The notes: generated by a model from the letters alone, not told the origin. A stretch of 64,000 bases of DNA from Bombus terrestris (GCF_910591885.1 NW_025963548.1:3091501-3155500), one strand, 5' to 3'; counted from the stretch's first letter, positions 23,831-38,814 are shown. Numbers and translations: made by a program.

Positions 23831-26800
23831 GCTATAGTTTTCGAGCGAGCGCAGCGAGCGAGGGACGCGTAAAGGTGTGTCACAAACCAACGGTTTGGAA
23901 CATAGGGACATTGAAATATTCGCACCAGCCCGAGGAGCCGGAAGTCCTGATCGCATTGCGTACTGACGAATGTTTACAGTTTATCAATGGTTTTACACAA
24001 ATAGTAATATTTACACATAGTACAGTGCAACGTGTGGTCCGATATCGCTGACTAAATTAGGCAAAAACAGGAAATATATGCAAGGCAATATAAGGTATAT
24101 GTATAGCGTGGAAATTGTAATCGTAGCTCGCTCGCTCCGCTCGCTCGTATAAATGTAGTCCAACCTCACAACCGATCCGACACGTTAGCAAATTTGAAAC
24201 AAGTCGCCTCCATATCGAATAACGAACGCAAGAGGGCTTGGTTTTAGGTTAGGCTATATTTTTCGAGCGAGCGCAGCGAGCGAGGGTCGCGTAAATGTTT
24301 GTCACAAACCAACGGTTTGGCACATAGGGACATTGAAATATTCGCACCAGCCCGAGGAGCCGGATGTCCTTATCGAATTGCGTACTGACGAAAGTTTACA
24401 GTTTATCAATAGTTTTACATAAATAGTAATATTTCCACATAGTAGAGTGCAACGTGTGGTCCGAAATCGCTGACAAAATTAGGCAATAACAGGAAATATA
24501 TACAAGGTAATATAAGGTATATGTATAGCTTGGAAATTGTAATCGTTGCTCGCTCGCTCCGCTCGCTCGTAAAAATCTAGTCAAACCTCACAACCGATGC
24601 GACACGTTAGCAAATTTGAAATAAGTCGCCTCCTTGTCGAATAACGAACGCAAGAGGGATTGGTTTTAGGTTAGCCTATGGTGTTCGAGCGAGCGCAGCG
24701 AGTGAGGGACGCGTAATTGTGTGTCACAAACCAACGGTTTGGAACATAGGGACATTGAAATATTCGCACCAGCCCGAGGAACCGCAAGTCTTTATCGAAT
24801 TGCATACTGACAAAAGTTTACATTTCATCAATTGTTTTACATAAATAGTAATATTTTCACATAGTACAGTGCAGCGTGTGGTCCGATATCGCTGACTAAA
24901 TTAGGCAAAGCCGGAAATATATGCAAGGCAATATAAGGTATATGTATAGCGTGGAAATTGTAATCGTAGCTCGCTCGCCCCGCTCGCTCGTATAAATCTA
25001 GTCCAACCTCACAACCGATCCGACACGTTAGCAAATTTGAAATAAGTTGCCGCCTTATCGAATAACGAACGCAAGAGGTATTGGTTTTAGGTTAGGCTAT
25101 AGTTTTCGAGCGAGCGCAGCGAGCGAGGGTCGCGTAAAGGTTTGTCACAAACCAACGGTTTGGCACATAGGGACATTGAAATATTCGCACCAGCCCGAGG
25201 AGCCGGATGTCCTTATCGAATTGCGTACTGACGAAAGTTTACAGTTTATCAATAGTTTTACATAAATAGTAATATTTCCACATAGTAGAGTGCAACGTGT
25301 GGTCCGAAATCGCTGACAAAATTAGGCAATGACAGGAAATATATACAAGGTAATATAAGGTATATGTGTAGCTTGGAAATTGTAATCGTTGCTCGCTCGC
25401 TCCGCTCGCTCGTATAAATCTAGTCCAACCTCACAACCGATCCGACACGTTAGCAAATTAGAAATATGTCGCCGCCTTATCGAATAACGAACAGAAGAGG
25501 TATTGGTTTTAGGTTAGGCTATAGTTTTCGAGCGAGCGCAGCGAGCGAGGGTCGCGTAAAAGTTTGTCACAAACCAACGGTTTGGCACATAGGGACATTG
25601 AAATATTCGCACCAGCCCGAGGAGCCGGAAGTCCTGATCGCATTGCGTACTGACGAAAGTTTACAGTTTATCAATAGTTTTACATAAATAGTAGTATTTC
25701 CACATAGTACAGTGCAACGTGTGGTCCGAAATCGCTGACAAAATTAGGCAATAACAGGAAATATATGCAAGGCAATATAAGGTATATGTACAGCTTGGAA
25801 ATTGTAATCGTAGCTCGCTCGCTCCGCTCGCTCGTAAAAATCCAGTCCAACCTCACAACCGATCCGACACGTTAGCAAATTTGAAATAAGTCGCCGCCTT
25901 ATCGAATAACGAACGCAAGAGGGATTGGTTTTAGGTTAGCCTATGGTGTTCGAGCGAGCGCAGCGAGTGAGGGACGCGTAATTGTGTGTCACAAACCAAC
26001 GGTTTGGAACATAGGGACATTGAAATATCTGCACCAGCCCGAGGAACCGCAAGTCTTTATCGAATTGCATACTGACAAAAGTTTACATTTCACCAATAGT
26101 TTTACATAAATAGTAATATTTTCACATAGTACAGTGCAGCGTGTGGTCCGATATCGCTGACTAAATTAGGCAAAAACAGGAAATATATGCAAGGCAATAT
26201 AAGGTATATGTATAGCGTGGAAATTGTAATCGTAGCTCGCTCGCTCCGCTCGCTCGTATAAATCTAGTCCAACCTCACAACCGATCCGACACGTTAGCAA
26301 ATTTGAAACAAGTAGCCTCCTTATCGAATAACGAACGCAAGAGGGCTTGGTTTTAGGTTAGGCTATATTTTTCGAGCGAGCGCAGCGAGCGAGGGAAGCG
26401 TAAAGGTGTGTCACAAATCAAAGGCTTGGCACATAGGGACATTGAAATATTCGCACCAGCCCGAGGAGCCGGAAGTCCTGATCGCATTGCGTACTGACGA
26501 AAGTTTACAGTTTATCAATAGTTTTACACAAATAGTAATATTTACACTTATTACAGTGCAACGTGTGGTCCGATATCGCTGACTAAATTAGGCAAAAACC
26601 GGAAAAATATGCAAGGCAATATAAGGTATATGTATAGCGTGGAAATTGTAATCGTAGCTCGCTCGCTCCGCTCGCTCGTATAAATCTAGTCCAACCTCAC
26701 AACCGATCCGACACGTTAGCAAATTAGAAAGAAGTCGCCGCCTTATCGAATAACGAACGCAAGAGGTATTGGTTTTAGGTTAGGCTATAGTTTTCGAGCG

Positions 26801-27554
26801 AGCGCAGCGAGCGAGGGTCGCGTAAAGGTTTGTCACAAACCAACGGTTTGGAACATAAGGGACATTGAAATATTCGCACCAGCCCGAGGAGCCGGAAGTC
26901 CTTATCGAATTGCGTACTGACGAAAGTTTACAGTTTATCAATAGTGTTACATAAATAGTAATATTTCCACATAGTAGAGTGCAACGTGTGGTCCGAAATC
27001 GCTGACAAAATTAGGCAATAACAGGAAATATATACAAGGTAATATAAGGTATATGTATAGCTTGGAAATTGTAATCGTTGCTCGCTCGCTCCGCTCGCTC
27101 GTAAAAATCTAGTCAAACCTCACAACCGATGCGACACGTTAGCAAATTTGAAATAAGTCGCCTCCTTGTCGAATAACGAACGCAAGAGGGATTGGTTTTA
27201 GGTTAGCCTATGGTGTTCGAGCGAGCGCAGCGAGTGAGGGACGCGTAATTGTGTGTCACAAACCAACGGTTTGGAACATAGGGACATTGAAATATTCGCA
27301 CCAGCCCGAGGAGCCGGAAGTCCTGATCGCATTGCGTACTGACGAAAGTTTACAGTTTATCAATAGTTTTACACAAATAGTAATATTTACACTTATTACA
27401 GTGCAACGTGTGGTCCGAAATCGCTGACAAAATTAGGCAATAACAGGAAATATATACAAGGTAATATAAGGTATATGTATAGCTTGGAAATTGTAATCGT
27501 TGCTCGCTCGCTCCGCTCGCTCGTAAAAATCGAGTCAAACCTCACAACCGAACC
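23757..27554. repeat. 9-monomer HOR, copy 1 (3,798 bp)
   Basis: Matches 27555-31110 at a constant 3,798-bp offset. Contains the beta monomer at 24892 and a monomer with GACAGGAAAT and TTAGAAATATGTCG near 25330-25470. Markers include CAATGG at 23985 and the +1 insertion near 26856. Confidence 0.87.
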
Positions 27555-30500
27555 GACACGTTAGCAAATTTGAAATAAGTCGCCGCCTTATCGAATAACG
27601 AACGCAAGAGGGATTGGTTTTAGGTTAGGCTATAGTTTTCGAGCGAGCGCAGCGAGCGAGGGACGCGTAAAGGTGTGTCACAAACCAACGGTTTGGAACA
27701 TAGGGACATTGAAATATTCGCACCAGCCCGAGGAGCCGGAAGTCCTGATCGCATTGCGTACTGACGAATGTTTACAGTTTATCAATGGTTTTACACAAAT
27801 AGTAATATTTACACATAGTACAGTGCAACGTGTGGTCCGATATCGCTGACTAAATTAGGCAAAAACAGGAAATATATGCAAGGCAATATAAGGTATATGT
27901 ATAGCGTGGAAATTGTAATCGTAGCTCGCTCGCTCCGCTCGCTCGTATAAATGTAGTCCAACCTCACAACCGATCCGACACGTTAGCAAATTTGAAACAA
28001 GTCGCCTCCATATCGAATAACGAACGCAAGAGGGCTTGGTTTTAGGTTAGGCTATATTTTTCGAGCGAGCGCAGCGAGCGAGGGTCGCGTAAATGTTTGT
28101 CACAAACCAACGGTTTGGCACATAGGGACATTGAAATATTCGCACCAGCCCGAGGAGCCGGATGTCCTTATCGAATTGCGTACTGACGAAAGTTTACAGT
28201 TTATCAATAGTTTTACATAAATAGTAATATTTCCACATAGTAGAGTGCAACGTGTGGTCCGAAATCGCTGACAAAATTAGGCAATAACAGGAAATATATA
28301 CAAGGTAATATAAGGTATATGTATAGCTTGGAAATTGTAATCGTTGCTCGCTCGCTCCGCTCGCTCGTAAAAATCTAGTCAAACCTCACAACCGATGCGA
28401 CACGTTAGCAAATTTGAAATAAGTCGCCTCCTTGTCGAATAACGAACGCAAGAGGGATTGGTTTTAGGTTAGCCTATGGTGTTCGAGCGAGCGCAGCGAG
28501 TGAGGGACGCGTAATTGTGTGTCACAAACCAACGGTTTGGAACATAGGGACATTGAAATATTCGCACCAGCCCGAGGAACCGCAAGTCTTTATCGAATTG
28601 CATACTGACAAAAGTTTACATTTCATCAATTGTTTTACATAAATAGTAATATTTTCACATAGTACAGTGCAGCGTGTGGTCCGATATCGCTGACTAAATT
28701 AGGCAAAGCCGGAAATATATGCAAGGCAATATAAGGTATATGTATAGCGTGGAAATTGTAATCGTAGCTCGCTCGCCCCGCTCGCTCGTATAAATCTAGT
28801 CCAACCTCACAACCGATCCGACACGTTAGCAAATTTGAAATAAGTTGCCGCCTTATCGAATAACGAACGCAAGAGGTATTGGTTTTAGGTTAGGCTATAG
28901 TTTTCGAGCGAGCGCAGCGAGCGAGGGTCGCGTAAAGGTTTGTCACAAACCAACGGTTTGGCACATAGGGACATTGAAATATTCGCACCAGCCCGAGGAG
29001 CCGGATGTCCTTATCGAATTGCGTACTGACGAAAGTTTACAGTTTATCAATAGTTTTACATAAATAGTAATATTTCCACATAGTAGAGTGCAACGTGTGG
29101 TCCGAAATCGCTGACAAAATTAGGCAATGACAGGAAATATATACAAGGTAATATAAGGTATATGTGTAGCTTGGAAATTGTAATCGTTGCTCGCTCGCTC
29201 CGCTCGCTCGTATAAATCTAGTCCAACCTCACAACCGATCCGACACGTTAGCAAATTAGAAATATGTCGCCGCCTTATCGAATAACGAACAGAAGAGGTA
29301 TTGGTTTTAGGTTAGGCTATAGTTTTCGAGCGAGCGCAGCGAGCGAGGGTCGCGTAAAAGTTTGTCACAAACCAACGGTTTGGCACATAGGGACATTGAA
29401 ATATTCGCACCAGCCCGAGGAGCCGGAAGTCCTGATCGCATTGCGTACTGACGAAAGTTTACAGTTTATCAATAGTTTTACATAAATAGTAATATTTCCA
29501 CATAGTACAGTGCAACGTGTGGTCCGAAATCGCTGACAAAATTAGGCAATAACAGGAAATATATGCAAGGCAATATAAGGTATATGTACAGCTTGGAAAT
29601 TGTAATCGTAGCTCGCTCGCTCCGCTCGCTCGTAAAAATCCAGTTCAACCTCACAACCGATCCGACACGTTAGCAAATTTGAAATAAGTCGCCGCCTTAT
29701 CGAATAACGAACGCAAGAGGGATTGGTTTTAGGTTAGCCTATGGTGTTCGAGCGAGCGCAGCGAGTGAGGGACGCGTAATTGTGTGTCACAAACCAACGG
29801 TTTGGAACATAGGGACATTGAAATATCTGCACCAGCCCGAGGAACCGCAAGTCTTTATCGAATTGCATACTGACAAAAGTTTACATTTCACCAATAGTTT
29901 TACATAAATAGTAATATTTTCACATAGTACAGTGCAGCGTGTGGTCCGATATCGCTGACTAAATTAGGCAAAAACAGGAAATATATGCAAGGCAATATAA
30001 GGTATATGTATAGCGTGGAAATTGTAATCGTAGCTCGCTCGCTCCGCTCGCTCGTATAAATCTAGTCCAACCTCACAACCGATCCGACACGTTAGCAAAT
30101 TTGAAACAAGTGGCCTCCTTATCGAATAACGAACGCAAGAGGGCTTGGTTTTAGGTTAGGCTATATTTTTCGAGCGAGCGCAGCGAGCGAGGGAAGCGTA
30201 AAGGTGTGTCACAAATCAACGGCTTGGCACATAGGGACATTGAAATATTCGCACCAGCCCGAGGAGCCGGAAGTCCTGATCGCATTGCGTACTGACGAAA
30301 GTTTACAGTTTATCAATAGTTTTACACAAATAGTAATATTTACACTTATTACAGTGCAACGTGTGGTCCGATATCGCTGACTAAATTAGGCAAAAACCGG
30401 AAAAATATGCAAGGCAATATAAGGTATATGTATAGCGTGGAAATTGTAATCGTAGCTCGCTCGCTCCGCTCGCTCGTATAAATCTAGTCCAACCTCACAA

Positions 30501-31110
30501 CCGATCCGACACGTTAGCAAATTAGAAATAAGTCGCCGCCTTATCGAATAACGAACGCAAGAGGTATTGGTTTTAGGTTAGGCTATAGTTTTCGAGCGAG
30601 CGCAGCGAGCGAGGGTCGCGTAAAGGTTTGTCACAAACCAACGGATTGGAACATAAGGGACATTGAAATATTCGCACCAGCCCGAGGAGCCGGAAGTCCT
30701 TATCGAATTGCGTACTGACGAAAGTTTACAGTTTATCAATAGTGTTACATAAATAGTAATATTTCCACATAGTAGAGTGCAACGTGTGGTCCGAAATCGC
30801 TGACAAAATTAGGCAATAACAGGAAATATATACAAGGTAATATAAGGTATATGTATATCTTGGAAATTGTAATCGTTGCTCGCTCGCTCCGCTCGCTCGT
30901 AAAAATCTAGTCAAACCTCACAACCGATGCGACACGTTAGCAAATTTGAAATAAGTCGCCTCCTTGTCGAATAACGAACGCAAGAGGGATTGGTTTTAGG
31001 TTAGCCTATGGTGTTCGAGCGAGCGCAGCGAGTGAGGGACGCGTAATTGTGTGTCACAAACCAACGGTTTGGAACATAGGGACATTGAAATATTCGCACC
31101 AGCCCGAGGA
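27555..31110. repeat. 9-monomer HOR, copy 2
   Basis: By eye I find only about seven differences from copy 1 over 3.5 kb. Copy 1 has GTAGTATT near 25693, CAGTCCAACC near 25832, AGTAGCC near 26313, AATCAAAGG near 26417 and TTAGAAAGAAG near 26727. Copy 2 has GGATTGG near 30641 and TATATCTTGG near 30855. The match ends at 31111, where CCCGAGGAACCGC replaces CCCGAGGAGCCGG. Confidence 0.87.
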
Positions 31111-31221
31111 ACCGCAAGTCTTTATCGAATTGCATACTGACAAAAGTTTACATTTCATCAATAGTTTTACATAAATAGTAATATTTTCACATAGTACAGT
31201 GCAGCGTGTGGTCCGAAATCG

Positions 31222-34200
31222 CTGACAAAATTAGGCAATAACAGGAAATATATGCAAGGCAATATAAGGTATATGTACAGCTTGGAAATTGTAATCGTAG
31301 CTCGCTCGCTCCGCTCGCTCGTAAAAATGCAGTCCAACCTCACAACCGATCCGACACGTTAGCAAATTTGAAATAAGTCGCCGCCTTATCGAATAACGAA
31401 CGCAAGAGGGATTGGTTTTAGGTTAGCCTATGGTGTTCGAGCGAGCGCAGCGAGTGAGGGACGCGTAATTGTGTGTCACAAACCAACGGTTTGGAACATA
31501 GGGACATTGAAATATCTGCACCAGCCCGAGGAACCGCAAGTCTTTATCGAATTGCATACTGACAAAAGTTTACATTTCATCAATAGTTTTACATAAATAG
31601 TAATATTTTCACATAGTACAGTGCAGCGTGTGGTCCGAAATCGCTGACAAAATTAGGCAATAACAGGAAATATATACAAGGTAATATAAGGTATATGTAT
31701 AGCTTGGAAATTGTAATCGTTGCTCGCTCGCTCCGCTCGCTCGTAAAAATCGAGTCAAACCTCACAACCGATCCGACACGTTAGCAAATTTGAAATAAGT
31801 CGCCGCCTTATCGAATAACGAACGCAAGAGGGATTGGTTTTAGGTTAGGCTATAGTTTTCGAGCGAGCGCAGCGAGCGAGGGACGCGTAAAGGTGTGTCA
31901 CAAACCAACGGTTTGGAACATAGGGACATTGAAATATTCGCACCAGCCCGAGGAACCGCAAGTCTTTATTGAATTGCGTACTGACGAATGTTTACAGTTT
32001 ATCAATAGTTTTACACAAATAGCAATATTTACACATAGTACAGTGCAACGTGTGGTCCGATATCGCTGACTAAATTAGGCAAAAACAGGAAATATATGCA
32101 AGGCAATATAAGGTATATGTATAGCGTGGAAATTGTAATCGTAGCTCGCTCGCTCCGCTCGCTCGTATAAATCTAGTCCAACCTCACAACCGATCCGACA
32201 CGTTAGCAAATTTGAAACAAGTCGCCTCCTTATCGAATAACGAACGCAAGAGGGCTTGGTTTTAGGTTAGGCTATATTTTTTGAGCGAGCGCAGCGAGCG
32301 AGGGACGCGTAAAGGTGTGTCACAAACCAACGGCTTGGCACATAGGGACATTGAAATATTCGCACCAGCCCGAGGAGCCGGAAGTCCTGATCGAATTGCG
32401 TACTGACGAAAGTTTACAGTTTATCAATAGTGTTACATAAATAGTAATATTTCCACATAGTAGAGTGCAACGTGTGGTCCGAAATCGCTGACAAAATTAG
32501 GCAATAACAGGAAATATATACAAGGTAATATAAGGTATATGTATAGCTTGGAAATTGTAATCGTTGCTCGCTCGCTCCGCTCGCTCGTAAAAATCTAGTC
32601 AAACCTCACAACCGATGCGACACGTTAGCAAATTTGAAATAAGTCGCCTCCTTGTCGAATAACGAACGCAAGAGGGATTGGTTTTAGGTTAGCCTATGGT
32701 GTTCGAGCGAGCGCAGCGAGTAAGGGACGTGTAATTGTGTGTCACAAACCAACGGTTTGGAACATAGGGACATTGAAATATTCGCACCAGCCCGAGGAAC
32801 CGCAAGTCTTTATCGAATTGCATACTGACAAAAGTTTACATTTCATCAATAGTTTTACATAAATAGTAATATTTTCACATAGTACAGTGCAGCGTGTGGT
32901 CCGATATCGCTGACTAAATTAGGCAAAGCCGGAAATATATGCAAGGCAATATAAGGTATATGTATAGCGTGGAAATTGTAATCGTAGCTCGCTCGCCCCG
33001 CTCGCTCGTATAAATCTAGTCCAACCTCACAACCGATCCGACACGTTAGCAAATTTGAAATAAGTTGCCGCCTTATCGAATAACGAACGCAAGAGGTATT
33101 GGTTTTAGGTTAGGCTATAGTTTTCGAGCGCGCGCAGCGAGCGAGGGTCGCGTAAAGGTTTGTCACAAACCAACGGTTTGGCACATAGGGACATTGAAAT
33201 ATTCGCACCAGCCAGAGGAGCCGGATGTCCTTATCGAATTGCGTACTGACGAAAGTTATAGTTTATCAATAGTTTTACATAAATAGTAATATTTCCACAT
33301 AGTAGAGTGCAACGTGTGGTCCGAAATCGCTGACAAAATTAGGCAATAACAGGAAATATATACAAGGTAATATAAGGTATATGTGTAGCTTGGAAATTGT
33401 AATCGTTGCTCGCTCGCTCCGCTCGCTCGTAAAAATCTAGTCAAACCTCACAACCGATCCGACACGTTAGCAAATTTGAAATCAGTCGCCTCCTTGTTGA
33501 ATAACGAACGCAAGAGGGATTGGTTTTAGGTTAGCCTATGGTGTTCGAGCGAGCGCAGCGAGTGAGGGACGCGTAATTGTGTGTCACAAACCAACGGTTT
33601 GGCACATAGGGACATTGAAATATTCGCACCAGCCTGAGGAGACGGAAGTCTTTATTGAATTGCATACTGACGAAAGTTTACATTTCATCAATAGTTTTAC
33701 ACAAATAGTAATATTGACACATAGTACAGTGCAACGTGTGGTCCGATATCGCTGACTAAATTAGGCAAAAACAGGAAATATATGCAAGGCAATATAAGGT
33801 ATATGTATAGCGTGGAAATTGTAAACGTAGCTCGCTCGCTCCGCTCGCTCGTATAAATCTAGTCCAACCTCACAACCGATCCGACACGTTAGCAAATTAG
33901 AAATAAGTCGCCGCCTTATCGAATAACGAACGCAAGAGGTATTGGTTTTAGGTTAGGCTATAGTTTTCGAGCGAGCGCAGCGAGCGAGGGTCGCGTAAAG
34001 GTTTGTCACAAACCAACGGTTTGGCACATAGGGACATTGAAATATTCGCACCAGCCCGAGGAGCCGGAAGTCCTTATCGAATTGCGTACTGACGAAAGTT
34101 TACAGTTTATCAATAGTTTTACATAAATAGTAATATTTCCACATAGTAGAGTGCAACGTGTGGTCCGAAATCGCTGACAAAATTAGGCAATAACAGGAAA

Positions 34201-35760
34201 TATATACAAGGTAATATAAAGTATATGTATAGCTTGGAAATTGTAATCGTTGCTCGCTCGCTCCGCTCGCTCGTAAAAATCTAGTCAAACCTCACAACCG
34301 ATGCGACACGTTAGCAAATTTGAAATAAGTCGCCTCCTTGTCGAATAACGAACGCAAGAGGGATTGGTTTTAGGTTAGCCTATGGTGTTCGAGCGAGCGC
34401 AGCGAGTGAGGGACGCGTAATTGTGTGTCACAAACCAACGGTTTGGAACATAGGGACATTGAAATATTCGCACCAGCCCGAGGAACCGCAAGTCTTTATC
34501 GAATTGCATACTGACAAAAGTTTACATTTCATCAATAGTTTTACATAAATAGTAATATTTTCACATAGTACAGTGCAGCGTGTGGTCCGATATCGCTGAC
34601 TAAATTAGGCAAAGCCGGAAATATATGCAAGGCAATATAAGGTATATGTATAGCGTGGAAATTGTAGTCGTAGCTCGCTCGCCCCGCTCGCTCGTATAAA
34701 TCTAGTCCAACCTCACAACCGATCCGACACGTTAGCAAATTTGAAATAAGTTGCCGCCTTATCGAATAACGAACGCAAGAGGTATTGGTTTTAGGTTAGG
34801 CTATAGTTTTCGAGCGAGCGCAGCGAGCGAGGGTCGCGTAAAGGTTTGTCACAAACCAACGGTTTGGCACATAGGGACATTGAAATATTCGCACCAGCCC
34901 GAGGAGCCGGATGTCCTTATCGAATTGCGTACTGACGAAAGTTTACAGTTTATCAATTGTTTTACATAAATAGTAATATTTCCACATAGTAGAGTGCAAC
35001 GTGTGGTCCGAAATCGCTGACAAAATTAGGCAATAACAGGAAATATATACAAGGTAATATAAGCTATATGTGTAGCTTGGAAATTGTAATCGTTGCTCGC
35101 TCGCTCCGCTCGCTCGTAAAAATCTAGTCAAACCTCACAACCGATCCGACACGTTAGCAAATTTGAAATCAGTCGCCTCCTTGTCGAATAACGAACGCAA
35201 GAGGGATTGGTTTTAGGTTAGCCTATGGTGTTCGAGCGAGCGCAGCGAGTGAGGGACGCGTAATTGTGTGTCACAAACCAACGGTTTGGAACATAGGGAC
35301 ATTGAAATATTCGCACCAGCCCGAGGAACCGCAAGTCTTTATTGAATTGCGTACTGACGAATGTTTACAGTTTATCAATAGTTTTACACAAATAGCAATA
35401 TTTACACATAGTACAGTGCAACGTGTGGTCCGATATCGCTGACTAAATTAGGCAAAAACAGGAAATATATGCAAGGCAATATAAGGTATATGTATAGCGT
35501 GGAAATTGTAATCGTAGCTCGCTCGCTCCGCTCGCTCGTATAAATCTAGTCCAACCTCACAACCGATCCGACACGTTAGCAAATTTGAAACAAGTCGCCT
35601 CCTTATCGAATAACGAACGCAAGAGGGCTTGGTTTTAGGTTAGGCTATATTTTTTGAGCGAGCGCAGCGAGCGAGGGACTCGTAAAGGTGTGTCACAAAC
35701 CAACGGCTTGGCACATAGGGACATTGAAATATTCGCACCAGCCCGAGGAGCCGGAAGTCC
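31222..35760. repeat. Segment duplicated at 40080-44618 (21-monomer displacement)
   Basis: The offset is 8,858 bp throughout. Shared markers include AAAATGCAGTCC (31326), GCCAGAGGAGCC (33212), the GTTATAGTTT deletion (33256), AAACGTAGC (33823), TTGTAGTCGTAGC (34663) and CAATTGTTTTAC (34955). The first part (31222 to about 33000) is also matched at 37549 (offset 6,327 bp). The match ends near 35760, where TGATCGCATTGCG replaces TGATCGAATTGCG. Confidence 0.82.
32910..33329. repeat. 420-bp beta monomer with GTTATAG deletion
   Basis: In addition to the beta deletion, this copy reads GAAAGTTATAGTTTATC where others read GAAAGTTTACAGTTTATC, a net one-base loss. The same change is in the monomers starting at 41768, 45141, 50202, 51044 and 54418. 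All six also have GCCAGAGGAGCC, which is shared with 36706 and 39237. Confidence 0.83.
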
Positions 35761-36283
35761 TGATCGCATTGCGTACTGACGAAAGTTTACAGTTTATCAA
35801 TAGTTTTACACAAATAGTAATATTTACACTTATTACAGTGCAACGTGTGGTCCAATATCGCTGACTAAATTAGGCAAAAACCGGAAATATATGCAAGGCA
35901 ATATAAGGTATATGTATAGCGTGGAAATTGTAATCGTAGCTCGCTCGCTCCGCTCGCTCGTATAAATGTAGTCCAACCTCACAACCGATCCGACACGTTA
36001 GCAAATTAGAAATAAGTCGCCGCCTTATCGAATAACGAACGCAAGAGGTATTGGTTTTAGGTTAGGCTATAGTTTTCGAGCGAGCGCAGCGAGCGAGGGT
36101 CGCGTAAAGGTTTGTCACAAACCAACGGTTTGGAACATAAGGGACATTGAAATATTCGCACCAGCCCGAGGAGCCGGAAGTCCTTATCGAATTGCGTACT
36201 GACGAAAGTTTACAGTTTATCAATAGTGTTACATAAATAGTAATATTTCCACATAGTAGAGTGCAACGTGTGGTCCGAAATCG

Positions 36284-38814
36284 CTGACAAAATTAGGCAA
36301 TAACAGGAAATATATACAAGGTAATATAAGGTATATGTATAGCTTGGAAATTGTAATCGTTGCTCGCTCGCTCCGCTCGCTCGTAAAAATCTAGTCAAAC
36401 CTCACAACCGATGCGACACGTTAGCAAATTTGAAATAAGTCGCCTCCTTGTCGAATAACGAACGCAAGAGGGATTGGTTTTAGGTTAGCCTATGGTGTTC
36501 GAGCGAGCGCAGCGAGTAAGGGACGCGTAATTGTGTGTCACAAACCAACGGTTTGGAACATAGGGACATTGAAATATTCGCACCAGCCCGAGGAACCGCA
36601 AGTCTTTATCGAATTGCATACTGACAAAAGTTTACATTTCATCAATAGTTTTACATAAATAGTAATATTTTCACATAGTACAGTGCAGCGTGTGGTCCGA
36701 TATCGCTGACTAAATTAGGCAAAGCCGGAAATATATGCAAGGCAATATAAGGTATATGTATAGCGTGGAAATTGTAATCGTAGCTCGCTCGCCCCGCTCG
36801 CTCGTATAAATCTAGTCCAACCTCACAACCGATCCGACACGTTAGCAAATTTGAAATAAGTTGCCGCCTTATCGAATAACGAACGCAAGAGGTATTGGTT
36901 TTAGGTTAGGCTATAGTTTTCGAGCGAGCGCAGCGAGCGAGGGTCGCGTAAAGGTTTGTCACAAACCAACGGTTTGGCACATAGGGACATTGAAATATTC
37001 GCACCAGCCAGAGGAGCCGGATGTCCTTATCGAATTGCGTACTGACGAAAGTTTACAGTTTATCAATAGTGTTACATAAATAGTAATATTTCCACATAGT
37101 AGAGTGCAACGTGTGGTCCGAAATCGCTGACAAAATTAGGCAATAACAGGAAATATATACAAGGTAATATAAGGTATATGTATAGCTTGGAAATTGTAAT
37201 CGTTGCTCGCTCGCTCCGCTCGCTCGTAAAAATCTAGTCAAACCTCACAACCGATGCGACACGTTAGCAAATTTGAAATAAGTCGCCTCCTTGTCGAATA
37301 ACGAACGCAAGAGGGATTGGTTTTAGGTTAGCCTATGGTGTTCGAGCGAGCGCAGCGAGTGAGGGACGCGTAATTGTGTGTCACAAACCAACGGTTTGGA
37401 ACATAGGGACATTGAAATATTCGCACCAGCCCGAGGAACCGCAAGTCTTTATCGAATTGCATACTGACAAAAGTTTACATTTCATCAATAGTTTTACATA
37501 AATAGTAATATTTTCACATAGTACAGTGCAGCGTGTGGTCCGAAATCGCTGACAAAATTAGGCAATAACAGGAAATATATGCAAGGCAATATAAGGTATA
37601 TGTACAGCTTGGAAATTGTAATCGTAGCTCGCTCGCTCCGCTCGCTCGTAAAAATGCAGTCCAACCTCACAACCGATCCGACACGTTAGCAAATTTGAAA
37701 TAAGTCGCCGCCTTATCGAATAACGAACGCAAGAGGGATTGGTTTTAGGTTAGCCTATGGTGTTCGAGCGAGCGCAGCGAGTGAGGGACGCGTAATTGTG
37801 TGTCACAAACCAACGGTTTGGAACATAGGGACATTGAAATATCTGCACCAGCCCGAGGAACCGCAAGTCTTTATCGAATTGCATACTGACAAAAGTTTAC
37901 ATTTCATCAATAGTTTTACATAAATAGTAATATTTTCACATAGTACAGTGCAGCGTGTGGTCCGAAATCGCTGACAAAATTAGGCAATAACAGGAAATAT
38001 ATACAAGGTAATATAAGGTATATGTATAGCTTGGAAATTGTAATCGTTGCTCGCTCGCTCCGCTCGCTCGTAAAAATCGAGTCAAACCTCACAACCGATC
38101 CGACACGTTAGCAAATTTGAAATAAGTCGCCGCCTTATCGAATAACGAACGCAAGAGGGATTGGTTTTAGGTTAGGCTATAGTTTTCGAGCGAGCGCAGC
38201 GAGCGAGGGACGCGTAAAGGTGTGTCACAAACCAACGGTTTGGAACATAGGGACATTGAAATATTCGCACCAGCCCGAGGAACCGCAAGTCTTTATTGAA
38301 TTGCGTACTGACGAATGTTTACAGTTTATCAATAGTTTTACACAAATAGCAATATTTACACATAGTACAGTGCAACGTGTGGTCCGATATCGCTGACTAA
38401 ATTAGGCAAAAACAGGAAATATATGCAAGGCAATATAAGGTATATGTATAGCGTGGAAATTGTAATCGTAGCTCGCTCGCTCCGCTCGCTCGTATAAATC
38501 TAGTCCAACCTCACAACCGATCCGACACGTTAGCAAATTTGAAACAAGTCGCCTCCTTATCGAATAACGAACGCAAGAGGGCTTGGTTTTAGGTTAGGCT
38601 ATATTTTTTGAGCGAGCGCAGCGAGCGAGGGACGCGTAAAGGTGTGTCACAAACCAACGGCTTGGCACATAGGGACATTGAAATATTCGCACCAGCCCGA
38701 GGAGCCGGAAGTCCTGATCGAATTGCGTACTGACGAAAGTTTACAGTTTATCAATAGTGTTACATAAATAGTAATATTTCCACATAGTAGAGTGCAACGT
38801 GTGGTCCGAAATCG
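36284..38814. repeat. 6-monomer HOR, copy 1 (2,531 bp)
   Basis: Six monomers including the beta copy at 36706. Followed by a near-identical unit at 38815-41345. Marker: GCGAGTAAGGG after arm 2 near 36515, recurring at 39046 and 41577. Confidence 0.87.
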
